Part shown: piece after piece, positions 1 to 6,632 of the stretch
Numbering within the stretch: position 1 is the stretch's first letter
Layout: every line of letters starts with the position of its first letter
Source of the DNA: Aridibacter famidurans
Lineage (GTDB): Bacteria > Acidobacteriota > Blastocatellia > Pyrinomonadales > Pyrinomonadaceae
Assembly: GCA_024103495.1 (NCBI GenBank)
Contig: JAGFIQ010000070.1
Coordinates: 1 to 38,720 of the forward strand
Reading direction: 5' to 3'
Length of the DNA: 38,720 nucleotides
Position numbers and translations under genes: made by a program
The notes under the pieces: model-generated
Seen by the model: only the letters and a program-made list of their open reading frames with translations
Database searches by the model: none
Told to the model about the DNA's origin: nothing

Positions 1-52
1 CGACCTTCGCCTTGAACTCCGCTGAATACCTTTTCCGCTTTGATTTGCTCAC
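1..52 (-). CDS. IS3-family transposase OrfA, N-terminal fragment (runs off the left edge)
   Basis: Reading leftward from a GTG at 52, the translation begins VSKSKRKRYSAEFKAKV. This is the usual opening of an IS3-family OrfA helix-turn-helix protein, the DNA-binding half of the transposase. Only 17 residues lie inside the window, so I cannot tell whether the element is intact. The sequence just upstream (53-117) looks like the terminal part of the same element. A GTG start is chosen because the familiar K-R-R-Y-S-x-E-F-K motif follows directly. Confidence 0.7.
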   Translation of the reverse strand, partial: MSKSKRKRYSAEFKAKV

Positions 53-117
53 TCTGATACCCCCTTCGCTTTCTGTCAGGTTTCCACCTTAACAAGCTGT
101 CCGAAAATTGGGTACCA
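1..117 (-). mobile_element. End of an IS3-family insertion sequence
   Basis: This is the terminal segment upstream of the OrfA start. On the minus strand the probable outer end reads TGGTACCCAATTTTCGGACA near 117-98. The other end of the element is outside the window, so the exact terminal inverted repeat cannot be confirmed. Confidence 0.5.
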
Positions 118-125
118 TCTCTCTT

Positions 126-235
126 CAGCCCGTCAATTGCCCCCCCCCGCTTCAGCCGGGGGATACCGGGCGGGTTATTACCTATCCGAGGGCTTCAGCC
201 CATCAGTTGCCCCCCGCTTCAGCCGGAGGCCGTGA
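126..235. repeat. Palindromic GGCTGAAGCC-type intergenic repeat, copy 1
   Basis: Contains two blocks of the form CAGCCC(A/G)TCA(A/G)TTGCCCCCCGCTTCAGCC separated by GGATACCGGGCGGGTTAT. Its reverse complement aligns with the repeat at 3537-3640, sharing CCCGCCCGGTATCCCCC, the C-run/G-run hairpin, GGGGGGCAA and GGGCTGAAG. A related copy lies at 23862-24005. All copies are intergenic and rich in hairpins. Confidence 0.75.
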
Positions 236-338
236 TGCCAAAAGAAGAAATACCCGATCTTCAAAAAGCCGGGTATACTAACCTTCAAACTGAACCGGTT
301 ATGTAGGGCAGGTCAAGATAACCCTGGGAGAAGGAAGA

Positions 339-965
339 GTGAGCGGAAACAGCATAAGTAGAGTTGATGCAAGGTTAAGAATGTTGCTCGTATCCCTCAT
401 GGTGTCTTCCTTCGCTGTGAGTGTTCATACGCAAGATGTAATTCCTGAAGAATTCTACGAGACATACACCCGAAGTGTAATCGATCTTGGATACTTGGCG
501 GAGAATAAGGAACTTACAATTGTTGATCGAACGATTTTCTTCGATGCCTCAAGTTTCTATACCGAATCATTTGAATATGTGAAACATCAATCGAAAATAC
601 TGAGATTGGATCAGACGCTTTCAAGAGCATTCAGCGATTTGCCTGAAAAGGAGTTTGAGTTAGGCAGAAGATTTGGAATACAAGTGCCATATGGATTCAT
701 CGACGAATCTAAGGCAAGTGAGATCTACGCTACAAGGGCATCATGGCAGAGATTTTTCGAAGAGAACCCAAACTCGGCAGGCATTTTGCAGTTCTCGTGC
801 GTTGCATTCAACGCAAATCATGACAAATCGCTTCACTACTTGACCTTTGCAAAGGGAATCGATTGGATCGATGCGTATTTTGTTTTATATTCCAAAGTGG
901 ATGGTAAGTGGGTGTTGTCAGAAAAGGTAAAGATCGTTCATCTTAGACCATCGGAAGCTCAATAG
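339..965 (+). CDS. Hypothetical secreted protein
   Basis: This 208-residue protein starts with GTG at 339, after a GGAGAAGGAAGA Shine-Dalgarno-like stretch. Residues 14-31 form a hydrophobic signal-peptide core (LRMLLVSLMVSSFAVSV), so the mature part is probably exported. An internal ATG at 378 would still retain that core. The C-terminal third (about 145-200) has an F-S-x-V-x-F-N segment followed by V-D-G-K-W-V-L. I associate this pattern with small secreted proteins of unknown function. The gene is visibly richer in A+T than the metabolic genes to the right and lies among insertion-sequence debris, so horizontal acquisition is plausible. I do not recognise a function. Confidence 0.7.
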   Translation: MSGNSISRVDARLRMLLVSLMVSSFAVSVHTQDVIPEEFYETYTRSVIDLGYLAENKELTIVDRTIFFDASSFYTESFEYVKHQSKILRLDQTLSRAFSDLPEKEFELGRRFGIQVPYGFIDESKASEIYATRASWQRFFEENPNSAGILQFSCVAFNANHDKSLHYLTFAKGIDWIDAYFVLYSKVDGKWVLSEKVKIVHLRPSEAQ

Positions 966-1155
966 GTCATAGTAGTGGCACGCCAAACCGGACACCTCGA
1001 AGCAGTGTGAGCCGATCGCGCCCTTCATTGGTCATTGAGCAATGGGTCAAGTGTCAATGTTGTGTCGTCTCTTCGCGACTCCAGACATCAGGCTCCAATG
1101 GAGTTCCAGGATTCGTTCCTTCTTACGATCCTTGTTCAACCGTGGCTATTTCCTC
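966..1155. other. Gap without recognisable gene
   Basis: Between the hypothetical secreted protein and the IS21-type end I see no convincing coding sequence, RNA gene or strong hairpin. It is likely spacer or eroded mobile DNA. Confidence 0.5.
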
Positions 1156-1275
1156 TGTTAACAAGCGTGAAAAAATGACCCCCTGACAAGCGTTTATTTT
1201 TGACCCCCCTTGAGAGGGCATTTCTGATAGCTTTCCAGACCTGGAGGGTAATCGAGAGATGCTTGGAATGGAGGA

Positions 1276-1866
1276 GTGGAGGTGGCCGAAGTGTGCCGGA
1301 AGATGGACATCAGCGAGGCGACCTTTTACAACTGTAAGCGGAAGTATGGGGGTTTGGGGACGAGCGAGCTGAGGCGTCTGAAGCAGCTGAAGAAGATCGT
1401 GGCGGACCTGACGCTCGACAAGCAGATGCTGCAGGACGTTCTCAAAAAAACTCTGAGGGCCCGCCAGCGCCGACAGCTTGCGGCGGGTTTTGTTGAGGAG
1501 TACCGGGTGTCAAAGCGGTAAGCGTGTTCCGTGGTCCTGCTGAGCAGGACGGTGTTCCATTACGCCTTGCGCAGGACAAGGGACGACACCCTTGTGAGGC
1601 AGCGGATGAGGGAGATCGCTGACTACTTAAGGCCCGCAAAACCGACGGATAACCCGTTCATCGAGTCGTCGGGCGGAAGCTTCAGGGACGAATGCTTGAT
1701 CACCAACTGGTTCCTCTCGCTCGAGGACGCGAAGGAGAAGATTGAAGCGTTCCGGGAGAACTATAACAGCTTTAGACCGCACAGCGCGCTGTGCGGTCTA
1801 ACACCGGACGAAGTGGTAGCCGACTACCTCAAAAGCCCGGAACTCTCCATTTTAGAACGGTACTGA
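1276..1866 (+). pseudogene. Degenerate IS3-family transposase (OrfA plus internally deleted OrfB)
   Basis: The segment 1276-1521 encodes the middle of an OrfA: M-D-I-S-E-A-T-F-Y, then KRKYGGL, then a leucine-rich coiled coil ending VLKKTL. It runs into the first residues of an OrfB (about residues 62-81). A stop and frame change follow. The next reading frame (1531-1866) has the OrfB N-terminus joined directly to the far C-terminus (TDNPFIES, FRDECL, NSFRPHSALCGLTPDE). The rve/DDE core with the first catalytic aspartates is missing. IS3 transposases need the OrfA-OrfB frameshift product with an intact DDE triad, so this copy should be inactive. Confidence 0.85.
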
Positions 1867-1872
1867 CGTAAG

Positions 1873-2021
1873 CTTCCCCAAAAAGTACACAGTTTAAAAA
1901 TAGAGGATTTCTGCCATTATACGTGATGGAGGAGTCCGAAGAGGAGATCGAGACGTAATCTTCCCTTCAGAGTGCACAGTCCAAGAGTAAAGGATTTCTG
2001 CCATTGTAAGCGAAGGAGGAG
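1873..2021. repeat. Imperfect direct duplication of a 62-bp segment
   Basis: Positions 1873-1934 and 1960-2021 both start CTTCCC, carry CACAGT and AGGATTTCTGCCATT, and end GGAGGAG, with scattered mismatches and a period of 87 bp. The copies lie just after the dead IS3 transposase and are probably old element ends duplicated by repeated insertion or recombination. Confidence 0.6.
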
Positions 2022-2098
2022 GTTACACGACGCCCCTCAATGGGTGGGTCAATTTTATCTGCACGCTAGTGGGTCAGTTTTTCATGCTTGTTTACACC

Positions 2099-2415
2099 TG
2101 ACGAGGCCGAAGCTGCTGATCATCGACGAGGTCGGGTACCTGAAGCTCGACAAGCTCCAGGCGTCGCTTCTGTTCCAGGTCATCTCGGGAAGATACGAGC
2201 TGGGGTCGGCGACGATCCTCACCTCTAACAAGGCGTTCGGGGAATGGGGCGACGTGTTCGCCGGGGACGCGGTAATGGCTTCGGCCGCCCTCGACCGCCT
2301 GCTCCACCGCTCGACGGTGATAAAGATCAGCGGCGACAGCTACCGGATGATGGAGAAGAAGAAGGCCGGGATGAAACCGGCCGACGAAGAAGCGAAGAAA
2401 GCGCCGAAGAAATGA
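2099..2415 (+). pseudogene. istB: IstB-like ATPase of IS21, 5'-truncated
   Basis: The frame encodes the C-terminal part of IstB, the AAA+ helper ATPase of IS21 transposition. The Walker B motif LLIIDEVGY is present, followed by a sensor-like TSNKAFGEW, then DRLLHRSTVIKI and a lysine-rich tail. The N-terminal region with the Walker A P-loop is absent, because the sequence abuts the end of the preceding IS21-type element at 2096. The product cannot be a working IstB. A hairpin of CCCGTCT and AGACGGG follows the stop (2426-2450). Confidence 0.85.
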
Positions 2416-2498
2416 TCTCTTGAAAGCGCCCGTCTGATGAAAAGACGGGCCGGTTGAAAAAAGGGATCCGCCCCTTTTGGCGAAACCACAGACAGGGC

Positions 2499-2549
2499 GG
2501 GTCAAAAATATCTGCACGCGAGTGGGTCAAAACTATCTGCTGTTTGACA
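2499..2549. mobile_element. Right end of a second IS21-type element
   Basis: Two GGGTCAAAA repeats 29 bp apart (2499 and 2524 onward, each followed by TATCTGC) end in TGTTTGACA at 2549. This doubled subterminal layout matches IS21 ends and belongs with the truncated istB just upstream. The boundary falls directly against the IS3 OrfA stub at 2551, so this element inserted into or beside it. Confidence 0.6.
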
Positions 2550-2550
2550 G

Positions 2551-2657
2551 CCGAGGGCTTTGCAGACTTCCTGGACGGTCTTCCCCTGTCCGATCAGGAC
2601 GTCCGCTTCCCTTAGCTTGTGGATGATCGCTTCTGCGGTATATCTTTTCCTTGGCAT
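2551..2657 (-). pseudogene. IS3-family OrfA stub, left inverted copy
   Basis: From an ATG at 2657 the minus strand reads MPRKRYTAEAIIHKLREADV, then an L-I-G-Q-G-K-T-V-Q-E-V-C-K-A-L-G segment, the N-terminal helix-turn-helix of an IS3 OrfA. It stops abruptly at the IS21 end. It is nearly identical to, and inverted relative to, the stub at 3411-3536. The element's outer end is at about 2726 (minus strand TGACCTGACCCGGGTTTTCT). Confidence 0.8.
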
Positions 2658-2723
2658 GTTCCAGATCTCCTTTTTCTATGGCTTTTTACCACTTTAGATC
2701 TGGACCAGAAAACCCGGGTCAGG

Positions 2724-3203
2724 TCAGTCACACTTATCGGGATCCATACCACAAACTTTTTTTAAATGCTTTTTGGGCAGGCTCTGAGGTGGAACGCCTT
2801 GTTTTGTCAGCACTTTCACTTCGTCTATTTCTTGGAGGATAAATGTAAAGCGAGTTCCTCGAAACTTACCACGATTTTCAAACATTCCTTTGAAAATCGC
2901 ATTCACCGTTGCCTCTTCTTTGGGAAGTTTTTTTAAATTCCTACCAGCTTTTTTAGAAATTTTTGAATCATCTATCAAGAGATAAACCTTCCCTTCTTTT
3001 CTACATCCTAAACAATAAATTTCTTTCCATTCGAACCCATAGCGAAGGGTCGCACGGACAGTAACCTCTGAACCGTGATATTTTTCAGGATTTCTCAAAA
3101 TATCACAAAAACTGATAACTGGTGGGGCAAGCTCTTCTTGTCCTAAAGCTTTATGACCACTGAATAGAATCAGTACAGAGCACAATATAATAATTTTCAT
3201 CAT
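2724..3203 (-). CDS. Small exported protein of unknown function between IS ends
   Basis: A 159-residue product from ATG 3203, with further possible starts at 3221 and 3200. The N-terminus is a classic signal peptide (MMKIIILCSVLILFSG, cleavage near ALGQ). The mature part begins with a segment of the form P-V-I-S-F-C-D-I-L-R-N-P-E-K-Y. It continues V-T-V-R-A-T-L-R-Y-G-F-E-W-K and a C-L-G-C pair. This layout resembles small OB-fold-like secreted proteins of unknown function. The stop codon TGA at 2726-2724 is the outermost TGA of the flanking IS3 end, so the native C-terminus may have been cut by insertion. The gene is A+T-rich relative to the core genome. Confidence 0.75.
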   Translation of the reverse strand: MMKIIILCSVLILFSGHKALGQEELAPPVISFCDILRNPEKYHGSEVTVRATLRYGFEWKEIYCLGCRKEGKVYLLIDDSKISKKAGRNLKKLPKEEATVNAIFKGMFENRGKFRGTRFTFILQEIDEVKVLTKQGVPPQSLPKKHLKKVCGMDPDKCD

Positions 3204-3410
3204 TCTATTAATGACCCCCATTCAATTAGACATGTGTTGTGGGTTATGGTTGCTATTGCTATATGTATCAGTATCGTTTGGCTTTAACTTCATGTAGTCT
3301 AAAATATTACTAATTCCTTCACTCCGTTCGGTCGCTCTATCTGACCTGCCCCGGGTTTTCTGGTCCAGATCTTAAATGGTAAAAAGCCATAGAAAGAAAA
3401 GATCTGGCAC

Positions 3411-3536
3411 ATGCCAAGGAAAAGATATACCGCAGAAGCGATCATCCACAAGCTAAGCGAAGCGGACGTCCTGATAGGACAGGGGAAGACCGTGCAGGAG
3501 GTCTGCAAGGCCCTCGGCGTCACCGGCCAGAGCTGA
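3411..3536 (+). pseudogene. IS3-family OrfA stub, right inverted copy
   Basis: The frame reads MPRKRYTAEAIIHKLSEADV and ends KALGVTGQS before a TGA. That is 41 residues against roughly 90-100 for a normal OrfA. The remainder has been replaced by the palindromic repeat beginning at 3537. The outer end of the element is at 3342. Confidence 0.8.
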
Positions 3537-3640
3537 GCTGGCTTTAGCCAGCATTGTTGGGGGCTGAAGCCCCTGGAAAATTATTGGCCCGCCCGGTATC
3601 CCCCCGTTAAAACGGGGGGCAACTAATGGGCTGAAGCCCC
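3537..3640. repeat. Palindromic GGCTGAAGCC-type intergenic repeat, copy 2
   Basis: Begins with GCTGGCTTTAGCCAGC, followed by GGGGCTGAAGCCCC, CCCGCCCGGTATCCCCCC, a GTTAAAAC loop in a C6/G6 hairpin and GGGCTGAAGCCCC. It shares these blocks with copies at 126-235 (inverted) and 23862-24005. It sits precisely at the broken end of the IS3 stub. Confidence 0.8.
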
Positions 3641-3699
3641 GGGAATAAGCTGATCGTCAAAATGGGGGGGGGTGGTCCTTTAGGGAAACCCTCTTTCCC

Positions 3700-3853
3700 G
3701 GCTCCGTAGGAGCCCGATGTCTGTAGAAGAACCACCTGAAGATCAAACCGCGCTCCGTTAGGAGCGCAATTCGGGAAAAGACCATTCAGCCCCTATGGGG
3801 CTGTTGTTGTGTTTCGCGAATCAGTGCTACAGACATTTGGCTCCTACGGAGCC
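3700..3853. repeat. Three-hairpin element with 25-bp terminal inverted repeats, copy A
   Basis: The ends are GGCTCCGTAGGAGCC-N2-ATGTCTGTAG and its exact reverse complement CTACAGACAT-N2-GGCTCCTACGGAGCC. Inside are two more hairpins, GCGCTCCGTTAGGAGCGC and CAGCCCCTATGGGGCTG. A second copy at 24181-24333 keeps the ends and both internal hairpins. It encodes no protein and is probably a non-autonomous, mobilised palindromic element. Confidence 0.85.
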
Positions 3854-3945
3854 GAAGAAGGTCGATCGCTCAACCGGGAAGCGGTGGAAGCGGATGATGT
3901 AGAAGTAATAATCAAGGGGCTCGCCTCCGAAACGTAGATGGTTAC

Positions 3946-4785
3946 TCACAAACCCAGGTAGTGTCCGAGGATCACCGACAGGACCAAAACGCCGCCGTAG
4001 ATCGTCTCGCGGATCCCGATCTGCATCGCCTTCATCTTCCTGCGGGATTCGGAAAGCCCGGTCACGTTCCTGAAAAGCAAGAAGACGAACACCGCGATCG
4101 GGAGCATCGGGACAAGCCCGAACGAAGCGAGCGACGCGACCGCGACAACGGCGATCAGGTGAAGCGCGGCCGGCGCGGCACGGTTGAAAGGCCTCCCTTT
4201 CTCAAGCCTGAGGCGCTGGCGGACATACACTACAGAAGGCACGGACCTGCATACGAAAAGAGCCCACAACGCGAGCGCTTCCGGGACGCCCCAGCCGCCG
4301 GCAAGCGCGATCGCCGGAGCGGAAGCGGAGATCGATGCCGAGCCGACAAGCTCGGGGACCAGTCCCCGGCTGTTCCTGGAAACGTCGTTGTAAAGCTGGA
4401 AGATGCCGATAGGGACGAGCAGGAGGAGAGGCAGGAGATCCCGGGGATCACCGAGCGCGAGCGCGCCGGCCGCTCCCATTAACGCAAGCGATCCGAACGC
4501 GGCGGCGAATTTCGCCGCCGCGCGCGTTTGGGGCAGATCGCAGCCCGCGGTCAGGTCCGAGACGAGGACCTTTGAAGGCTGGCGGAGCAGGAAGGCTCCG
4601 ATGACGATAACTGCCGCGGACCATCCCGCCGGGGAAGCGGCGATAGTAAGGGAGGCGACGAGAGGCTCAAGAAGGATCCCCCACGAGCCGTGCTCGTTCG
4701 GAAGCGCGACGCGCTTCAATCTGATCGGGGGCCTTTTCGATCGTTCCGTCAATCCCTCTCGTCCCGGTACCGATACGTCGAACAT
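3946..4785 (-). CDS. YwiC-like integral membrane protein
   Basis: A 279-residue, very hydrophobic protein. After a short basic N-terminus comes the family signature LPNEHGSWGILLEPLVASL (about residues 28-46), followed by around eight membrane segments, interrupted by loops such as LRQPSKVLVSD and YVRQRLRLEKGRPF. The YwiC-like family is named for a Bacillus gene located beside anaerobic nitrate-respiration genes, but its biochemical role is unknown. The gene begins 9 bp after the Ric stop codon and is the last of five closely packed minus-strand genes, so co-expression with Fe-S repair under anaerobic or nitrosative conditions is a reasonable inference. Downstream lies the three-hairpin repeat. 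Confidence 0.8.
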   Translation of the reverse strand: MFDVSVPGREGLTERSKRPPIRLKRVALPNEHGSWGILLEPLVASLTIAASPAGWSAAVIVIGAFLLRQPSKVLVSDLTAGCDLPQTRAAAKFAAAFGSLALMGAAGALALGDPRDLLPLLLLVPIGIFQLYNDVSRNSRGLVPELVGSASISASAPAIALAGGWGVPEALALWALFVCRSVPSVVYVRQRLRLEKGRPFNRAAPAALHLIAVVAVASLASFGLVPMLPIAVFVFLLFRNVTGLSESRRKMKAMQIGIRETIYGGVLVLSVILGHYLGL

Positions 4786-4794
4786 CGAGCGCCC

Positions 4795-5529
4795 TCATAC
4801 CGCGGCAAGCGGATAGACCTTCGCTTCAAGTTCAAGGGCCCTCGGGAACAGTATGTTGTTCTCGAGATGAATATGCTGATGAAGATCCTTCTCGAGCTCT
4901 TCGAGCCGCGTGTACAGCGCCGTATAGCTCGGGCACGCGTCCGCCGGAAGTGTGTAGCCCGCCGTGGTCTCCCGCATCTTCCTCAGAAGCTCGCCGGCAC
5001 GGTCGTGTTCGGCAATCATCACGCGAAGCGGATTTCTCACCGTGCCGAACGCAGGAGACGACGATGATATCGCTCCCTGCCTTCCAAGCAGGTCTCTCAG
5101 GTACGGGAAAAGGATAGCCTCTTCCTTGGCCATGTGGGAAGCCAGGTCCTGGAACAAGGTCAGTACGAGGCTCTTAAGGATGAGAAGCTCGGTATGAGAT
5201 TCGCCGTGGCGGCCGGCCACCTTTTCCATAAGGGGCCCGAGCTGGCGAATCTCGTCCTTCGTGTAGACGTGGTGCTTCTCGAGAATATGGTCGATCAGGC
5301 CGGCGAGCGGCATCCGTTCGAAATCCGTGACCTGATCCGCCGCGCCGTGTTCCAACTCGCGGAGACGCTCAGCAACCGCAAAGGGATCTGCGCCTGCAAG
5401 GCTGCACGCTTCCTCGAACGGCTTCCGGCCGCCGCAGCAATAGTCGATCTGAAATTCCTCGAACACGCGGGTAGAGATCGGCATTTCGAGGGCTATCTCG
5501 CGAACAGTTTTTGTCTCCAGTTTTTCCAT
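4795..5529 (-). CDS. ric: Iron-sulfur cluster repair di-iron protein (RIC/ScdA/YtfE family)
   Basis: This 244-residue cytoplasmic protein has both standard domains. The ScdA_N/DUF542 domain (residues 8-45) carries the Q-I-D-Y-C-C-G-G motif with C31-C32. The hemerythrin-like four-helix domain (75-232) supplies candidate di-iron ligands H81, H86, H132, E136, H175, H219/H221 and E223, in I-L-E-K-H-H, H-M-A-K-E-E, A-E-H-D and H-I-H-L-E-N-N motifs. RIC proteins help restore Fe-S clusters damaged by nitric oxide or oxidants. The ATG at 5529 follows a GGAG Shine-Dalgarno sequence and nearly abuts the preceding stop. Length is slightly above the usual ~220 residues because of a loop near 150-165. An FNR-like box lies at the head of the operon. 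Confidence 0.93.
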   Translation of the reverse strand: MEKLETKTVREIALEMPISTRVFEEFQIDYCCGGRKPFEEACSLAGADPFAVAERLRELEHGAADQVTDFERMPLAGLIDHILEKHHVYTKDEIRQLGPLMEKVAGRHGESHTELLILKSLVLTLFQDLASHMAKEEAILFPYLRDLLGRQGAISSSSPAFGTVRNPLRVMIAEHDRAGELLRKMRETTAGYTLPADACPSYTALYTRLEELEKDLHQHIHLENNILFPRALELEAKVYPLAAV

Positions 5530-5531
5530 TA

Positions 5532-5801
5532 TTACTCCTTCGGTCGTACTGCGGGCGGCTCGGTTGCGTCGTCCTTGCGATCTCCGGAGGGCCCAGCCTT
5601 CGGATCCTTAGCCGCAAGCTCGGCTTTCATCGATGCGAGATCGTTGCTGAGCTGCTCGAGCTGCGCTTCCATCACGCGTATCTTCTCCAGAAGAAGATCG
5701 TCCGTCGCCGTGCGTTCGGGCTGGCCGAACACACCCGCCGGGCAGAGAATGAGCCACGCTATCAGTATGAGCCCGGCGGTGATGGTCGAAGCGCCTCTCA
5801 T
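5532..5801 (-). CDS. Small exported coiled-coil protein
   Basis: An 89-residue protein with a signal peptide or anchor (residues 7-26, ITAGLILIAWLILCPAGVFG) followed by a heptad-rich stretch (about 36-66, L-L-L-E-K-I-R-V-M-E-A-Q-L-E-Q-L) and a charged, proline-rich tail. It probably forms a periplasmic coiled coil. It lies between DUF5335 and ric with only 2-10 bp on either side, so it is part of the same operon. I do not recognise a named family. Confidence 0.7.
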   Translation of the reverse strand: MRGASTITAGLILIAWLILCPAGVFGQPERTATDDLLLEKIRVMEAQLEQLSNDLASMKAELAAKDPKAGPSGDRKDDATEPPAVRPKE

Positions 5802-5811
5802 TTCGAATACC

Positions 5812-6170
5812 TCAATGCTCCAGGTTCTCGAACCGCAGGACAGTGTGCCTTCCTTCGGAGTCTCCGAACTCCAGCGAGTCTTTCTCGCTCGTCAGTCCGA
5901 GCTGCACCTTCATAGTGCGCGCGTCTTTGATCACGTGGGTCATACGGGTCTCTCCGCTCCCGCCGGCGTCGGCGAACATCAGCTCGACGTCGGTCGATTC
6001 GCCTTTGGGTTCTACGGCGATCCCGTTCAAAGGCATTCCGTCCTCGATCCAGTAATCGTCGAAAGCCTCCCCGGACTCGACGAATACGCCGAGCCTGGCG
6101 GGCGGTCTTGGTTCCTCTCCAGGAAAAGATCCAGGAACCGTGTCCAGTCGTGCTTTGCTTCTGCCTTCAT
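5812..6170 (-). pseudogene. DUF5335-like protein interrupted by an apparent frameshift
   Basis: From ATG 6170 (AAGGAA Shine-Dalgarno upstream) the frame reads MKAEAKHDWTRFLDLFLERN and then goes out of frame near 6095-6105. In the neighbouring frame the expected continuation is clear: A-R-L-G-V-F-V-E-S-G-E-A-F-D-D-Y-W, then MPLNGIAVEPKG and a C-terminus with H-V-I-K-D-A-R-T and L-R-F-E. Joined, this gives a normal ~118-residue DUF5335-type protein. One missing base in the run CCGCCCGCC would explain it. The downstream part alone could start at ATG 6036 as a 74-residue product. The break may be a sequencing error or a real mutation. Function of the family is unknown. Confidence 0.7.
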
Positions 6171-6181
6171 TTCCTTACACC

Positions 6182-6523
6182 TCACTCGCGGCCTTGCAGA
6201 TGTGCGGACCTGCGTCCAAGGTCTTTCTCGACGAGTATCCGGACGTTCCCGGCGTCCGTCGCCTGATCCGCCTCGATCCCGATCAGGTCGGTGCCTGTCC
6301 AGCGGCGGGCCAGATCCGAAGGTATCGCGACCTTGAGCTCCCCGGCTTCAAACGTCGCTGACAAAGAGGGAAAATCACCGGTCTTGAGAAGGAACGCGAA
6401 TCCGCCGCCCGCCGATGACCCAAGGTCTATTCGTTCGTCAATGCGACCGAGCACCGCGAGGTCGTTTACCTCGGCGGCGCTTAACCGCAATCTGATCTCG
6501 TCTTCTGTCAGCCTGAGCTTCAT
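6182..6523 (-). CDS. DUF7009-like small protein
   Basis: A 113-residue soluble protein beginning MKLRLTEDEIRLRLSAAEV, with later blocks A-F-L-L-K-T-G, S-A-T-F-E-A-G-E-L-K-V-A-I-P and V-R-I-L-V-E-K-D. This matches my memory of the DUF7009 family, which has no established function. The ATG at 6523 has a GGGAG Shine-Dalgarno 7 bp upstream. It is the first gene of the five-gene minus-strand operon that includes ric, and an FNR-like palindrome lies about 70 bp upstream. Confidence 0.7.
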   Translation of the reverse strand: MKLRLTEDEIRLRLSAAEVNDLAVLGRIDERIDLGSSAGGGFAFLLKTGDFPSLSATFEAGELKVAIPSDLARRWTGTDLIGIEADQATDAGNVRILVEKDLGRRSAHLQGRE

Positions 6524-6592
6524 AGAATGCTCCCGGAAGGGCCGGACCGGCCGTCTAAAGAACAGTCTATGTGTGCGGCTTTTCGGCCGATA

Positions 6593-6604
6593 TGATTTAA
6601 ATCA
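6593..6604. promoter_or_regulatory. FNR-like box upstream of the ric operon
   Basis: The sequence aTGATTTAAATCAg has a perfect TGAT-N4-ATCA core, matching 8 of 10 positions of the FNR/DNR consensus TTGAT-N4-ATCAA. It sits between the stop of the upstream Crp/Fnr gene (6633) and the start of the DUF7009 gene (6523). This is a sensible position for control of the ric operon. Confidence 0.55.
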
Positions 6605-6632
6605 GTTTTGGGGTCAGGTGAGCCCGGGCGGG

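Larger units (their letters stand above)
1156..2096. mobile_element. IS21-type terminal repeats enclosing transposase debris
   Basis: The left end reads TGTTAACAAGCGTGAAAAAA followed by TGACCC and a second TGACCCCC about 25 bp inward. The right end (2045-2096), read on the minus strand, is TGTAAACAAGCATGAAAAAC followed by TGACCC and an inner TTGACCC. The two ends are clear imperfect inverted repeats, and doubled subterminal repeats are typical of IS21-family ends. The roughly 940-bp interior holds no istA or istB, only a dead IS3-type transposase and a short duplication. It is therefore a non-autonomous or eroded element. Confidence 0.6.
2551..3536. mobile_element. Composite relic: two inverted IS3 ends flanking a cargo gene
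   Basis: About 175 bp of IS3 terminal sequence plus OrfA start is present twice in inverted orientation, with outer tips at 2726 and 3342 (TGACCTG(A/C)CCCGGGTTTTC, then TGGTCCAGATCT). The tips face each other, so the intervening 615 bp holding one gene is bracketed by inverted element ends. Both transposase copies are truncated at almost the same codon. The arrangement could be a decayed composite transposon or two independent insertions. Confidence 0.65.

Noticed and set aside
5134..6336. 400-codon plus-strand frame opposite the ric operon
   Set aside because: It overlaps four minus-strand genes with Shine-Dalgarno sequences and recognisable families. The antisense product has no domain.
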